Shown: positions 36,154-45,071, numbered from the stretch's first letter. The stretch: 64,000 nt of DNA from CAVUFH01 sp963740835 (GCA_963740835.1 CAVUFH010000007.1:868001-932000); one strand, 5' to 3'. A program made the numbers and translations. The notes: generated by a model from the sequence alone, not told the origin.

Positions 36154-36923
36154 TGATGAGACTCCTCCGGAACCGGCGCGACGAGCGCGGCGCCGACGAT
36201 GCCGGCGTCGTTGTGCAACTGCGCGGGAACGATCTCCGTGCGCAGGTCGATGTAGGGCAGGAACTTGTCGGCGTGCTTGCTCACGCCACCGCCGACGATG
36301 AAGAGGCGCGGCCACAACAAACGCTCGAGGAGCTGGAGGTAGCGCTCCAGTCGCGTTGCCCACCGCTTCCACGAGAGATCGTCGTATTCGCGCACTGACG
36401 CCGAGGCCCAGTCCTCGGCGTCTTCGTGGTGCAACGGCAGGTGCCCGAACTCGGTGTTCGGCACCAGTACACCGTCAACGAACAGCGCGCTCCCGATGCC
36501 TGTGCCGAGCGTGATCAGCACGACGACACCGTCGCGGCCTACGCCGGCACCGAACCGAACTTCGGCGATGCCGGCCGCGTCCGCATCGTTGATCACCGCT
36601 ACGGGGCGGCCGGTCGACGCGCCGAAGAGCTCGACCGCGTCGACACCGATCCACTCGTGGTCGATGTTCGCCGCGGTCTCGACGACACCTGCGCGCACGA
36701 CGGCCGGCAGCGTCAAGCCGACCGGACCGGGCACGTCGAGCCGGGCGAGCACCTCGCTGACGACATCCGCGATGCTGGTGGGCGTGGCCGGCACCGGCGT
36801 GACCAAGCGCACGCGTTCCGCGGTGAGCGCGCCGCGCGCCCGATCGACCGGCGCGGCCTTGATGCCGCTCCCACCGATGTCGACCCCGACGACTGGGATC
36901 GGTTCAGCTTGCGTATCCGCCAT
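36150..36923 (-). CDS. ppgK: Polyphosphate glucokinase (ROK family)
   Basis: A 257-residue enzyme. GVDIGGSGIKAAPVD is the phosphate-binding motif 1, VINDADAAGIAEVRFGAG carries the catalytic Asp, and LITLGTGIGSALFVDGVLVPNTEFGHL is strongly typical of polyphosphate/ATP glucokinases. It phosphorylates glucose using polyphosphate. It is coupled to gnd, so glucose is likely fed into 6-phosphogluconate metabolism. The ATG at 36923 is the chosen start. Confidence 0.9.
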   Translation of the reverse strand: MADTQAEPIPVVGVDIGGSGIKAAPVDRARGALTAERVRLVTPVPATPTSIADVVSEVLARLDVPGPVGLTLPAVVRAGVVETAANIDHEWIGVDAVELFGASTGRPVAVINDADAAGIAEVRFGAGVGRDGVVVLITLGTGIGSALFVDGVLVPNTEFGHLPLHHEDAEDWASASVREYDDLSWKRWATRLERYLQLLERLLWPRLFIVGGGVSKHADKFLPYIDLRTEIVPAQLHNDAGIVGAALVAPVPEESHQ

Positions 36924-37030
36924 CGCGTGCCTCCGACCCTGATTTGGGCCTGCCCGCGTCCGTCGGCGCGCAGGCGTCTCGTAGTCTCGCTGGAAGCCGC
37001 CCACGCCACCAACCATGGAGGAATCCCTCG

Positions 37031-37999
37031 ATGTTCGCCGCGCGTGGACGACCGCTCCGAGCGGCCATCATCGGGTGCACCGTGCTGTTGGTGGCGGCCG
37101 CGTGCGGCGGCTCGAGCGACGACGCCACCGGCACGCCGCACGCGACGACAACGTCCGACTCACCCACGTCAGCTGCCGGCACGGATACGAGCACCGCGAC
37201 CGCCGGAACCGGTGCATCGACGCCCGCGTGCCGCGGCGCCCCCGCCCCCGCGCGCTACGACCATGTGGTGGTCGTCGTGATGGAGAACAAGAGCTGGGGT
37301 GATGTCCTCGAGGGTCAGAGTCCGTGGTTGACCGCGCGCAAGGACGAGTGCTTCACCGCGACCGACTTCGCCCAGTCCGCGTCGCCGTCGCGTCCCAACT
37401 ACATCACGCTTGTCGCGGGTGCGTCGTACGGATGTGAAGGATCGAACGCGGACCCGCCCGGCGGCTGCACACCGCCGTCGCCATCGTTGTTCAAGCAGGT
37501 CATCGACGCGGGCGGCACCGCGAAGAACTACCTCGGCGGCGCGCAGTCCGCGTGTGATCTGACGAGCAGTGGACAGTACGCGGTGAAACACGCGCCGTGG
37601 CCGTACTTCACGCACGAGGGCGCACTGTGCACCGCCAACGCGCCGGCGGTCAGCTCGTCCGGCTTCCTCGATCCCGCGCACCTGCCGACGCTCGCATTCG
37701 TCAGCCCTGACCTCTGCGACGACACCCACGACTGCGACGTCGACGTCGGAGACAGGTACCTCGACACTCTGCTCTCACCCATCCTCGCGAGTTCGACCTA
37801 CGGAGCAGGCAAGACCGCGGTGATCGTCGTCTACGACGAATACACGCCGTTGCCGAACGTCCTGATGTCGGAGTCCGTTCACCCCGGCTCCACCACCGCG
37901 GCCGCCTCCGACAACCTGCTGTTCCACACGTTCGAGTCGATGCTGGGCGTACCACTACTCGTCGGCAGCGGCGACCTCCGCAGTGCGTCGGGCTTATGA
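37031..37999 (+). CDS. Secreted phosphoesterase-family lipoprotein
   Basis: About 322 residues, starting at ATG 37031 after GGAGGAA. The lipobox is LVAAAC, then a Ser/Thr-rich linker. The catalytic domain begins YDHVVVVVMENKSW and has SPSRPNYITLVAGASYG and VIVVYDEY, as in the acid phosphatase/phospholipase C-like phosphoesterase family. It acts outside the membrane; whether the substrate is phospholipid or a small phosphate ester is open. Confidence 0.88.
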   Translation: MFAARGRPLRAAIIGCTVLLVAAACGGSSDDATGTPHATTTSDSPTSAAGTDTSTATAGTGASTPACRGAPAPARYDHVVVVVMENKSWGDVLEGQSPWLTARKDECFTATDFAQSASPSRPNYITLVAGASYGCEGSNADPPGGCTPPSPSLFKQVIDAGGTAKNYLGGAQSACDLTSSGQYAVKHAPWPYFTHEGALCTANAPAVSSSGFLDPAHLPTLAFVSPDLCDDTHDCDVDVGDRYLDTLLSPILASSTYGAGKTAVIVVYDEYTPLPNVLMSESVHPGSTTAAASDNLLFHTFESMLGVPLLVGSGDLRSASGL

Positions 38000-38442
38000 G
38001 CGAGATCCTGACGCGTTGGTCGGTGCTGCACGAGCGCACGGTCGCACCGGAGGACATCGACGACAGCGGCGCGGTGCGCAGCGCGGTCGTAGCCGGATGG
38101 ATCCAAAACGCGGTCGATGCCTACCTCGAGCAGTGCCGCGCCCTCGCGTCGACCGTCGCGCGCGCCGGCCTGACATTGGACCGCCGTTACCGCCCCCCGG
38201 ACTCCGACGCACTCCCCGGACGACCTGCGAGTGCGGTGCTCACTGCCAGTGCGACCGAGTACTCCCCGACCTCGTTCACGATCGCGCTGCGCATCCGCTC
38301 GTCCGGAGGCGACGACGAGCGGGCGCTGAACGTCCGGTGTGAGGTTCGCGCGCACGACGCCGCCGGTGCGCCGTACGAGTTCGCCGACGACGTGCGCGAC
38401 GAGCTCATCGCGCTCGAGCATGCCGCCCGCCACTTCAACTGA
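37996..38442 (+). CDS. Hotdog-fold thioesterase-like protein
   Basis: A 148-residue protein overlapping the preceding stop by ATGA. HERTVAPEDIDDSGAVRSAVVAGWIQNAVDAYLEQ resembles the N-terminal strand and long helix of acyl-CoA thioesterase hotdog proteins, and strands follow (ATEYSPTSFTIALRI, ALNVRCEVRAHD). The conserved Asp of 4HBA-type thioesterases could be in EDIDDSG. The assignment is by fold pattern. Confidence 0.65.
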   Translation: MSEILTRWSVLHERTVAPEDIDDSGAVRSAVVAGWIQNAVDAYLEQCRALASTVARAGLTLDRRYRPPDSDALPGRPASAVLTASATEYSPTSFTIALRIRSSGGDDERALNVRCEVRAHDAAGAPYEFADDVRDELIALEHAARHFN

Positions 38443-38496
38443 GGTCAGGGGCGGGCGGTGCGGTGAGTTCCGCGTCGTCGCACAGTCAGTTCCACC

Positions 38497-38892
38497 GTGC
38501 AACCGGTGCCGTCGACCTCGGTCGTCTTCGTCGTCCACAGCCCGATCGCGCTCCCGGAGCTGGGCGAGCGGGTTCGAGTGGTCATCGTCGGCAGCGGAGA
38601 TGCCGCCATCGTCCGCTGTGACGTCGGTGCGTGCGACGACATCGACGAGGTCACCCTCGACGTGCTCGCCCGCCTGCAGCTCGTGGCGCGCCGGCTCGGC
38701 ACCTCGGTGCAACTGCACAATGCGGGAGCGCGCCTGCTCGACCTGCTCGCTCTGGTCGGCCTGTCCGACGTGCTGCCCGCGTCCGAGACCGAGGCAGTCG
38801 GCGGGCTACGGCTCGACGCGGATCGGCAGGCCGAACAGCGGGAACAGGTTCTTGTCGACGAAGAAGTCGAGGGACGCGATCCGACCGTCTGA
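38497..38892 (+). CDS. STAS-domain protein (anti-anti-sigma-like)
   Basis: About 131 residues starting at GTG 38497. VRCDVGACDDIDEVTLDVLARLQLVARRLGTSVQLHNAGARLLDLLALVGLSDVLP is the STAS strand-helix pattern, with Asp at the site where phosphorylated STAS proteins have Ser. Its 3' end overlaps the ECF sigma gene on the other strand by 87 bases. It may belong to a partner-switching network. Confidence 0.75.
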   Translation: MQPVPSTSVVFVVHSPIALPELGERVRVVIVGSGDAAIVRCDVGACDDIDEVTLDVLARLQLVARRLGTSVQLHNAGARLLDLLALVGLSDVLPASETEAVGGLRLDADRQAEQREQVLVDEEVEGRDPTV

Positions 38893-39799
38893 GACGTGCA
38901 GCACATGGATCGCCCACGCTTCGTACCCCCCGTCGGGCGTGGTCCGCCATTGCGCGAACCCCGGCGTGCCGTTCGCGTGGACCGCTTCGTAGCGCGAACC
39001 GCGACAGCCGCTCCCGGGGCCCTGCAGCCACGTGCGGAGCTCGGTTGCGCCCTGCAGCCAGAGCGGGTACGGCGGCATCGACATGGTCGCGTCCTCGTGC
39101 AACAGCGCGACGAGCGACTCGATGTCGAACCGTTCGAACGCATCGACGTAACGCGCGAGCAACTCTTGCTGCTCGTCGTCGACCGTCGTTGTGTCGTCGC
39201 CCGCGACGTTCCGCTGCGCGAGGGTCGAGCGCGCCCGTTGCAGCGCGCTGTTGACGGAGACAACCGTCGTGTCGAGCAGTTCGGCCACTTCATTGGCGCG
39301 CCACTTCAGCACTTCGCGCAGGATCAACACTGCGCGCTCGGCGAGGCGGGAGGTGCTGCAACGCGGTGACGAACGCGAGCCGCACCGACTCACGGACGAC
39401 GACCGCTTCGGCGGGGTCGGCTTCGGAAGACAAGACGCGCTGATCGGGGATCGGACCGACCCAGTTGCTCTCGGCCGTGGGCGGCGCGACCGGACCGGAC
39501 GCGCTCCCCATCGCCTCCACGTCGATCGGCATCGCCCGGCGCTGCCGCCCCTTCAGCATGTCGAAGCAGACGTTGCTCGCGATGCGATAGAGCCAGGACC
39601 GCAACGCGGAACGGCCCTCGAAGCCGTCGAAGCCGCGCCACGTGCGGACGAGCGTCTCCTGCACCGCGTCATCGGCTTCGAACGCGGAGCCGAGCATCCG
39701 GTAGCTGTAGGCGGTCAGTTCCCGGCGGTACTGCTCGAAGCCCTGTTCCAGATCAACGGGCTCGGGGCCGGTGGTGTCGAGTTCCGTCGAACCGGTCAT
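38806..39799 (-). CDS. ECF sigma factor with C-terminal SnoaL-like domain, frameshifted
   Basis: About 330 residues. Region 2 is ELTAYSYRMLGSAFEADDAVQETLVRTWRGF and region 4 is REVLKWRANEVAELLDTTVVSVNSALQRARSTL. A SnoaL-like tail follows (ARYVDAFERFDIESLVALLHEDATMSMPPYPLW). This is the layout of ECF sigma factors with an NTF2-like extension. One extra base at 39337-39346 separates TALQHLPPR from ERAVLILREV. The start is ATG 39799. Confidence 0.87.
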
Positions 39800-39941
39800 G
39801 CGCGCCAACGGTACCGAACCGTTCTCCTGCCCAAACACCGCGTCTCGGTGCAGGACAGTGCCGGCGAGCGGACTGGGCATGGGTCCTCCTCGTGCACCAC
39901 GACGGGCGCTCGGGAGTCTGACTCCGGAAGCGGCCCGAACT

Positions 39942-39984
39942 CATCGGCCTGAAACTCCATCGGCCTGGAACCCTCATCGGCCTG
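39942..39984. repeat. Three spaced copies of CATCGGCCTG
   Basis: CATCGGCCTG occurs at 39942, 39958 and 39975, spaced 16 and 17 bases. It lies between the divergent sigma-factor and VOC genes. The spacing is not a full helical repeat pair, but the position suggests a regulatory element or a small duplication. Confidence 0.6.
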
Positions 39985-40018
39985 ACGGGGGGGCGGGCAG
40001 CGGGTCCGATGGGGCACC

Positions 40019-40555
40019 ATGGGACAGAACGACCGCGGCGCACCGGAGGATCCCATGACGCGACACGGTGCCGACATCGACCGCCGGGCGGAGTGGGACG
40101 AGATGCGCGCCCGTCATCTCGCACCGGCGGACCAGCGTGCACCTTCCTCGGCGCGGGGTGTGCATCACATCGCACTCATCGCGAGCGACGTCGAGCGGAC
40201 GATCGCGTTCTACCAAGGCGTGCTCGAGTTCCCGCTCACCGAGTTGTTCGAGAACCGCGACTACCAGGGTTCGACGCACTTCTTCTTCGACATCGGCGGG
40301 GGCAACCTCCTGGCCTTCTTCGACTTCCCCGGCCTCGAGCTCGGACCGTACGCGGAGGTGCTCGGAGGCTTGCACCACATCGCGATCTCGATCGCGCCCG
40401 AGCGCTGGCAGTACCTGCGCGCGAAGTTCGACGCAGCGGATGTGCCCTACGAGGTCATGAGCGGGTCGTCGATGTACTTCCGGGGACCCGACGGGGAACG
40501 CCTCGAGCTGATCTCCGATCCGCTCGGCGAGATGTACGGCACCGTCGTCTCGTAG
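40019..40555 (+). CDS. VOC-family dioxygenase/glyoxalase-like protein
   Basis: A 178-residue protein with the VOC start RGVHHIALIASDVERTIAFYQGVLEFPLTEL and the metal-ligand-like FFFDIGGGNLLAFFDFPG. LHHIAISIAPERW and YFRGPDGERLELISDP follow. The His in VHHIAL and LHHIAI and the Glu in ERLELI are plausible metal ligands. ATG 40055 is an alternative start. Confidence 0.87.
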   Translation: MGQNDRGAPEDPMTRHGADIDRRAEWDEMRARHLAPADQRAPSSARGVHHIALIASDVERTIAFYQGVLEFPLTELFENRDYQGSTHFFFDIGGGNLLAFFDFPGLELGPYAEVLGGLHHIAISIAPERWQYLRAKFDAADVPYEVMSGSSMYFRGPDGERLELISDPLGEMYGTVVS

Positions 40556-40577
40556 CCGCGATCGCCGCCGCGAGCCG

Positions 40578-40802
40578 TTACTCCGGAGGTTCGGACGTCT
40601 CGAAGTAGAGCGGTTCCTGCGTCTGCGCGTCGTAGTACGTGTCGCCGACTCGGTGTGCGACCTGCGCGCCGGTGACCGCCTTCAGCAGCCAACCGTGCGA
40701 CTCGTGCGCCCACAAGGTGTCGTCGCTCGCGAGCAGGAAGTCGCGGCGCGTCTTGGCGTAGGCGTACACCTTCTGGTCATCGACATTGCAGAGATAACGC
40801 AC
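40578..40802 (-). CDS. Small conserved-looking protein of unknown function
   Basis: A 74-residue protein (RYLCNVDDQKVYAYAKTRRD, then DDTLWAHESHGWLL and TQEPLYFETSEPPE). GTG 40802 has an excellent GGAGGAGG upstream, which decides this start over a longer frame reaching 40919. No domain is recognised. Confidence 0.65.
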   Translation of the reverse strand: MRYLCNVDDQKVYAYAKTRRDFLLASDDTLWAHESHGWLLKAVTGAQVAHRVGDTYYDAQTQEPLYFETSEPPE

Positions 40803-40931
40803 TTCGATCCTCCTCCGTTGGCTCAGAAGAGGCGTCGGGCCGGTTCGAGGAGAGGCCCGCAGCAGCAGCCCTCTTCTCGGGAGAGGCGTCCCTACCAAGT
40901 CGGTACCCGCACGGTACACCCGCTCCGGGTC

Positions 40932-42164
40932 TCACCGATCCCGTACGTCGGTTGCCGGTCGTTCCCGTTCGGGTGGTCGTGCGTGTTCGTCGGGTGTCGT
41001 CGCCATCAGCCGCGCCACGTAGACCACACCAGTCACTCCGAAACCGACCGCGAGCACGATGAGACCGACGCCGAGGCTCGGCTGGAACACGACCGCGAAG
41101 AGCGCGCCGACGACCCACGCCAGTTGGAACACGGTCTCGAACCGCGCGAAGGCGCGTCCGCGCGCGGCGTCGGGCGCGTCGCGCTGCAGCACGCTGTCGA
41201 ACGACTGGCGCCCGATGTTGGCACCGAGCGCGACCGCGAACACGGCCGCGATCTCGCCCGCGCGCGAGTGCAACGCCGCGGCCAGCGCACACACTGCGCA
41301 CGCGACAGTGAGCGCGATGACGAGTAGCGGTTCGTCGCGCCGGAGCCGCTGCCGCAGCGCGGGGCTCACGATCGTGCCGATGAGACCACCCGAGACGCTG
41401 GCGGCGGCGACCGCGCCGAAGAACCACAGTGGCTCGGAGTCGCGCTTGAGCCCGAACGCGACGAGGAACACGAGGAATCCGATCGCGCCGCGCAACACAC
41501 CCATCGCCGCGGCCGACGCGCGGATGCGCGGCGAGCGCAACTCATCGCGTTCGACCTCGAGATCGGGGAGCCGGTCCATTCGCGACGGCGGTATCCGCAG
41601 GGCCAGTGCGGTCGCGCCGAAGTAGAGCAACGCGGCGACGCGCAGCACCTGCACCGCGTCCGCGGCGTTGAGGATGCCCACGGCGACGGCGCCGCTCAAC
41701 AGACTGGACACGGTGGCGATCCGGGCCAGGCGCGAGTTCGCAGCGACGAGATCGCCTCGGTCGGAGACGAGCGCCGGCACCAGCGCGCTCTTGGTGACCG
41801 AATACGCCTTGTCGAGGACGAGGATGCCGAAGACCTCGGGATACAGCAGCAAGTTCTTGATGTCGCCGGCCACGAAGAGGCACAAGATGCCGCGGCCGAG
41901 ACACGTCGTCGCCGCGACGACGCGTTGCGACCGGGCGAACCGATCGATAAGCGGACCGACGAGCGGCGCGAGCAGGAGGAACGGCGCGAGCGTCACGAGC
42001 AGGTAGGCGATGACGCGAGGACGCGCCGCACCTACAGACACGTTGAAGAACAACGACCCGGCGAGCGAAACCGCGAAGAAGGAGTCCGCGGCGTTGCAGG
42101 CCGCATGCGTCGCCGACAGCCGGGCGAACGGCATCGGACCCAGGATGCGGGCCAGCATTCGCAT
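40932..42164 (-). CDS. MFS transporter
   Basis: About 410 residues with about twelve hydrophobic helices. VTLAPFLLLAPLVGPLIDRFARSQR is the loop 2-3 motif of the major facilitator superfamily, and DKAYSVTKSALVPALV and FDSVLQRDAPDAARGRAFARFETVFQLAW resemble an MFS subgroup often annotated as export proteins. The start at ATG 42164 is chosen. A GC-rich hairpin with a GAAA loop lies 31 bases upstream (42195-42210). Substrate unknown. Confidence 0.83.
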   Translation of the reverse strand: MRMLARILGPMPFARLSATHAACNAADSFFAVSLAGSLFFNVSVGAARPRVIAYLLVTLAPFLLLAPLVGPLIDRFARSQRVVAATTCLGRGILCLFVAGDIKNLLLYPEVFGILVLDKAYSVTKSALVPALVSDRGDLVAANSRLARIATVSSLLSGAVAVGILNAADAVQVLRVAALLYFGATALALRIPPSRMDRLPDLEVERDELRSPRIRASAAAMGVLRGAIGFLVFLVAFGLKRDSEPLWFFGAVAAASVSGGLIGTIVSPALRQRLRRDEPLLVIALTVACAVCALAAALHSRAGEIAAVFAVALGANIGRQSFDSVLQRDAPDAARGRAFARFETVFQLAWVVGALFAVVFQPSLGVGLIVLAVGFGVTGVVYVARLMATTPDEHARPPERERPATDVRDR

Positions 42165-42343
42165 CGGCGGCTCCGGCCCCGTAGCGGAAAGGGACGGGCC
42201 TTTCGGCCCGCTCGGAAATGGTAGACGCCGTCCCGCGCGCGGCATCTACGGTCGCGAGCGCGGCGTCCCGAGCACGTCAGCTGCTCGCGAGGTCGCGACA
42301 TTTGACCGCTAGGTTGAGGTTCCGCGCGAATGACGGGATCACG

Positions 42344-42850
42344 ATGGCGCGAGCAATCCGGCTGGTTCCTGCAGTGGCAGTCGTTCTCGCGGCCACGTGC
42401 GCCGCGACGGCGTGTGGCGGCGGCCAACCGTCGGCCGCCGACGATCGCGAGAGCATGATCTACACGGCGACGATCCGCGCGGTCGTGAACGACGACTCGC
42501 CGGCGCAACGAGCAGATCGTCCCGTGTTCGTCGCCCCGCTGGACAGCACGGAGCCGATCCCGCTCGAGGTCCAAGCCGGCGTGGTGGACCAACTCGGCGA
42601 GGACGAAGAGTTCGCATCGCTTCGCTTCGTCGACAAAGCCGCCGAGGCAATCGACGAAGGTCACCCGGACCAGCCGGTGGTGCAGGAGGGGATCCTCGTG
42701 CAGATCGCGCCGATCGCAACCACCGGAGATGACGTCGTCGTGCGGGCCCACCGCTACGAGAACACGCACGAAATTCGGCGCTATCGGGTGCGTGTCAGCC
42801 GAAACGACTCGACCTGGCGCGCCGGGATCGTCGAGGCCACGCGCGGCTGA
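42344..42850 (+). CDS. Small lipoprotein of unknown function
   Basis: A 168-residue protein. A signal peptide with lipobox AATAC is followed by GGGQPS. The mature part has beta-type repeats (YTATIRAVVNDDS, EGILVQIAPIATTGDDVVVRAHRYEN). No family recognised. It lies 98 bases before the first cold-shock gene. Confidence 0.75.
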   Translation: MARAIRLVPAVAVVLAATCAATACGGGQPSAADDRESMIYTATIRAVVNDDSPAQRADRPVFVAPLDSTEPIPLEVQAGVVDQLGEDEEFASLRFVDKAAEAIDEGHPDQPVVQEGILVQIAPIATTGDDVVVRAHRYENTHEIRRYRVRVSRNDSTWRAGIVEATRG

Positions 42851-42924
42851 TTTCCCCGAACAGTCGTCGCGGCGGGGCTCCTTCCGGTACCGTGACTGGC
42901 GCGAGCCGGTCGAAATCGTCGACT

Positions 42925-42943
42925 GGTCGCGATCAGAAAAGAG
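42925..42943 (+). promoter_or_regulatory. Conserved leader block before cold-shock gene 1
   Basis: GGTCGCGATCAGAAAAGAG ends five bases before the GTG start. It matches the block before the second cold-shock gene at 17 of 19 positions. It includes a purine-rich possible ribosome site. Confidence 0.6.
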
Positions 42944-42948
42944 CACTG

Positions 42949-43149
42949 GTGGCACAAGGTACGGTCAAGTTCTTCAACGCCGACAAAGGCTTCGGTTTCA
43001 TCTCGCAAGAGCAGGGTGACGACGTGTTCGTTCACTTCTCCGCGATCCAATCCACTGGCTACAAGACGCTGGAGGAAGGCCAGCGGGTCGAGTTCGACAC
43101 CGCTCAAGGCCGGAAGGGCATCGAGGCGCAGAACGTTCGCGTCATCTGA
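42949..43149 (+). CDS. Cold-shock protein, CspA family
   Basis: A 66-residue single cold-shock domain. GTVKFFNADKGFGFI is RNP1-containing, and DVFVHFSAI is RNP2. It binds single-stranded RNA/DNA. GTG 42949 is the natural start because homology begins at AQGTVKFF. A strong terminator follows at 43165. Confidence 0.95.
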   Translation: MAQGTVKFFNADKGFGFISQEQGDDVFVHFSAIQSTGYKTLEEGQRVEFDTAQGRKGIEAQNVRVI

Positions 43150-43164
43150 CTCGAGCTTTCGCGA

Positions 43165-43197
43165 GAGCCGCCGATCGCAAATGGTCGGCGGCTCTTT
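43165..43197 (+). terminator. Rho-independent-like terminator after cold-shock gene 1
   Basis: GAGCCGCCGA (43165-43174) pairs with TCGGCGGCTC (43185-43194) over 10 bp with a 10-base loop, followed by TTT. It starts 16 bases after the csp stop. It also serves the convergent STAS gene ending at 43203. Confidence 0.75.
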
Positions 43198-43202
43198 CGC
43201 GC

Positions 43203-43502
43203 TCAGAGACTGGTCTGCGTCTCCAGGTTCCCTTGCTCCAGGGCGACCTTGATCTCTTTGCTCGCCGAGCAGAACACCAGTCGGCCGCCCGCGACGCGCG
43301 CGCGTCGCGCCAGCACGGTGAGTGAATCGACACCTGCTTGGTCGCACCCGACGAGCTCAGCGAGGTCGAGCGTCACGTCGCCGCCATCACCTGCGGGCCC
43401 GGACACGACGCGTTCGAGTTGTCGCGTCGTACCCCCGTCGAGCGCACCGATGAGTCGAAAGATGCGACCTTCGCCGTTTCGCGTGCGCTCGATCCTGAGC
43501 AT
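43203..43502 (-). CDS. STAS-domain anti-anti-sigma-like protein
   Basis: A 99-residue protein starting at ATG 43502 with AGGAG upstream. RIFRLIGALDGGTTRQLERVV, VTLDLAELVGCDQAGVDSLTVLARRARVAGG is the STAS core. The position of the usual phospho-Ser is DQAG, so it is probably not regulated by classical phosphorylation. Confidence 0.87.
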   Translation of the reverse strand: MLRIERTRNGEGRIFRLIGALDGGTTRQLERVVSGPAGDGGDVTLDLAELVGCDQAGVDSLTVLARRARVAGGRLVFCSASKEIKVALEQGNLETQTSL

Positions 43503-43615
43503 GAACGTGCTCCTGTGTTGGTTGCGTCGAAACCGTTGCGTGAGAGCCTGGGCCTCGGGAGGCACCTCGACCGAGGCCGTCACAGTGTCGCGAACCCGAG
43601 TGTAGAGGCTGCGCC

Positions 43616-43867
43616 TCAGTCGTTCGGACGGGCCATGCGCGTCCGAGATACCGGCTCCTCCGCGATGAAGCGTTTCGCGTCTCGCTGCGCGCGTTGACTA
43701 CGCACCGCGACGAAGCATTCGTCGAGCTCCCGTTCGATCGCTTTGAGCCGGGTGCGATCGACCGCGGCCGCATTGGTGTCGGTATGTGCGCGCGCGAACA
43801 GTGAGATCCGCTCGGTGGAAAGCTGCTCGATCCTGCGTTCGATCTCCGCGCGGTGTCGCGTCGTCAT
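43616..43867 (-). CDS. Small helical protein, DUF2630-like
   Basis: An 83-residue charged coiled-coil-type protein. RLKAIERELDECFVAVRSQRAQRDAKR matches the core helix pattern of DUF2630 proteins, small proteins common in actinobacteria with no known function. Confidence 0.65.
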   Translation of the reverse strand: MTTRHRAEIERRIEQLSTERISLFARAHTDTNAAAVDRTRLKAIERELDECFVAVRSQRAQRDAKRFIAEEPVSRTRMARPND

Positions 43868-43922
43868 GGGTCCGGGTTCCTCTCGGGACGGGCGTCACCT
43901 TCGACGCGGGTACGCTGCGTGC

Positions 43923-44336
43923 GTGAGCAAACCTGCCGTGACCAAGAAGCCGTCCGTCACCAAGACTCCAGTGACCAGGGCCGGCGTGACCAAGGCCGGC
44001 GTGACCAAGGCCGGCGTGACCAAAGCCGGCGTGACCAAAGCCGGCGGGGCCAAGCAAGCCGACCGCGACGCGCAGGCACTGGCGTCGCGGCAGAAAGGCC
44101 GGTCGTTCGTCAAGATCGCAGCGCTGCTCGGCTACGACAGTGCGAGCGACGCGGTCCAGGCCTACAAGCGGGCGCTGTTGCGCAAGACGCCCGAAGAGCA
44201 GGCCACGCTGCGCGCCGCTGAACGGAAGCGCTTCGACACGATGGCGAAGAAGGTCCGCGGCGACGCAGCGCTGTCCAAGGCGGAAGCAAGCAAGCGGTTG
44301 GCACGCATCGATCGCTTGCGCACCGCGCTCGGCTGA
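43923..44336 (+). CDS. Protein with Lys-rich tandem-repeat tail and C-terminal helical domain
   Basis: A 137-residue basic protein starting at GTG 43923. Residues about 4-42 are AVTKK, SVTKT and five VT(K/R)AG repeats, like the Lys/Ala tails of bacterial histone-H1-like proteins. The C-terminal part is helical (GRSFVKIAALLGYDSASDAVQAYKRALLRKTPEEQ) and could be a helix-turn-helix. Nucleic-acid binding is inferred from charge. Confidence 0.7.
   Translation: MSKPAVTKKPSVTKTPVTRAGVTKAGVTKAGVTKAGVTKAGGAKQADRDAQALASRQKGRSFVKIAALLGYDSASDAVQAYKRALLRKTPEEQATLRAAERKRFDTMAKKVRGDAALSKAEASKRLARIDRLRTALG
43971..44045 (+). repeat. 15-bp tandem repeat in coding sequence, five copies
   Basis: GTGACCAAGGCCGGC, with small variants, occurs at 43971, 43986, 44001, 44016 and 44031, encoding VTRAG then four VTKAG. 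It is in frame. Confidence 0.92.
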
Positions 44337-44361
44337 CCGACACCCGAAGATCGGCTCGCTT

Positions 44362-44898
44362 TCAGTCGCCATCGGGGAACCGGCCACGCGCGGGCTTGGT
44401 GCGCAGCGCATCGATCACGACGTTGATCCGTGCTTCGATCCGGCCGAGTCGGGCGTTCTCGAACGCCGTGAGCACTCTGGATTCGCGCCGCGACCCGGTC
44501 AGCTCCCGTCGGGCCGCGGTGAGGTCACGCAGCTCCGACATGAGCTCAGTGCCGGCTTCGTGGTCCGCGCTCGGCGCGGTTGCGGTCGTGTCGGTGAAGA
44601 GCAGCGCGGTGGCGACTTCGTCGCGATCCGCGAACTCGGCCGGGTCACCGTCGGCGACCTCGAGCCCGAACACGGACGCGAGCAGGTGCACGATGGGCGT
44701 CGGGTGCACGAGCGTGATGCGGCCGTGACGCGCCGCGCCTTCGAGCACGCGCATCCCTGCTCCCGTGATGTGCGCCAGTTCGGAGCAGTCGAGCACTACT
44801 GAGTGACGCCGTTGGATGAGTGCGGCCAGCGCGTCACGGAGCTCGTCCACGTTCGCCGCGTCGATGCGACTCGGAAGGGGATGAACGAGCACCGGCAT
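44362..44898 (-). CDS. STAS-domain protein with C-terminal extension
   Basis: A 178-residue protein. LPSRIDAANVDELRDALAALIQRRHSVVLDCSELAHITGAGMRVLEGAARHG is a STAS domain, with Thr-Gly-Ala-Gly at the phospho-site position. A roughly 70-residue charged helical extension follows (SELRDLTAARRELTGSRRESR). Partner-switching function is inferred. It is divergent from cold-shock gene 2. Confidence 0.83.
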   Translation of the reverse strand: MPVLVHPLPSRIDAANVDELRDALAALIQRRHSVVLDCSELAHITGAGMRVLEGAARHGRITLVHPTPIVHLLASVFGLEVADGDPAEFADRDEVATALLFTDTTATAPSADHEAGTELMSELRDLTAARRELTGSRRESRVLTAFENARLGRIEARINVVIDALRTKPARGRFPDGD

Positions 44899-45071
44899 AA
44901 GACTCGCTCTCGCTCCTGGAAGAGGCGAGTAGGCCGGGCGCCTCGTGGGGCTACCTTCCGGCTCGGTCTGCGCGTCGCTTCGCCAACTGGGACTGCTTCG
45001 TCAGCGTACACCCACAGCCGCGACGGGCACGCCGTACACTCGCGACGCGAACTGATCGCAACGGGTTGATC

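Noticed and set aside
42165..42245. Longer N-terminus for the MFS protein
   Set aside because: The added 27 residues are Pro/Gly-rich, precede the first helix and cover a GC hairpin; ATG 42164 fits the family better.
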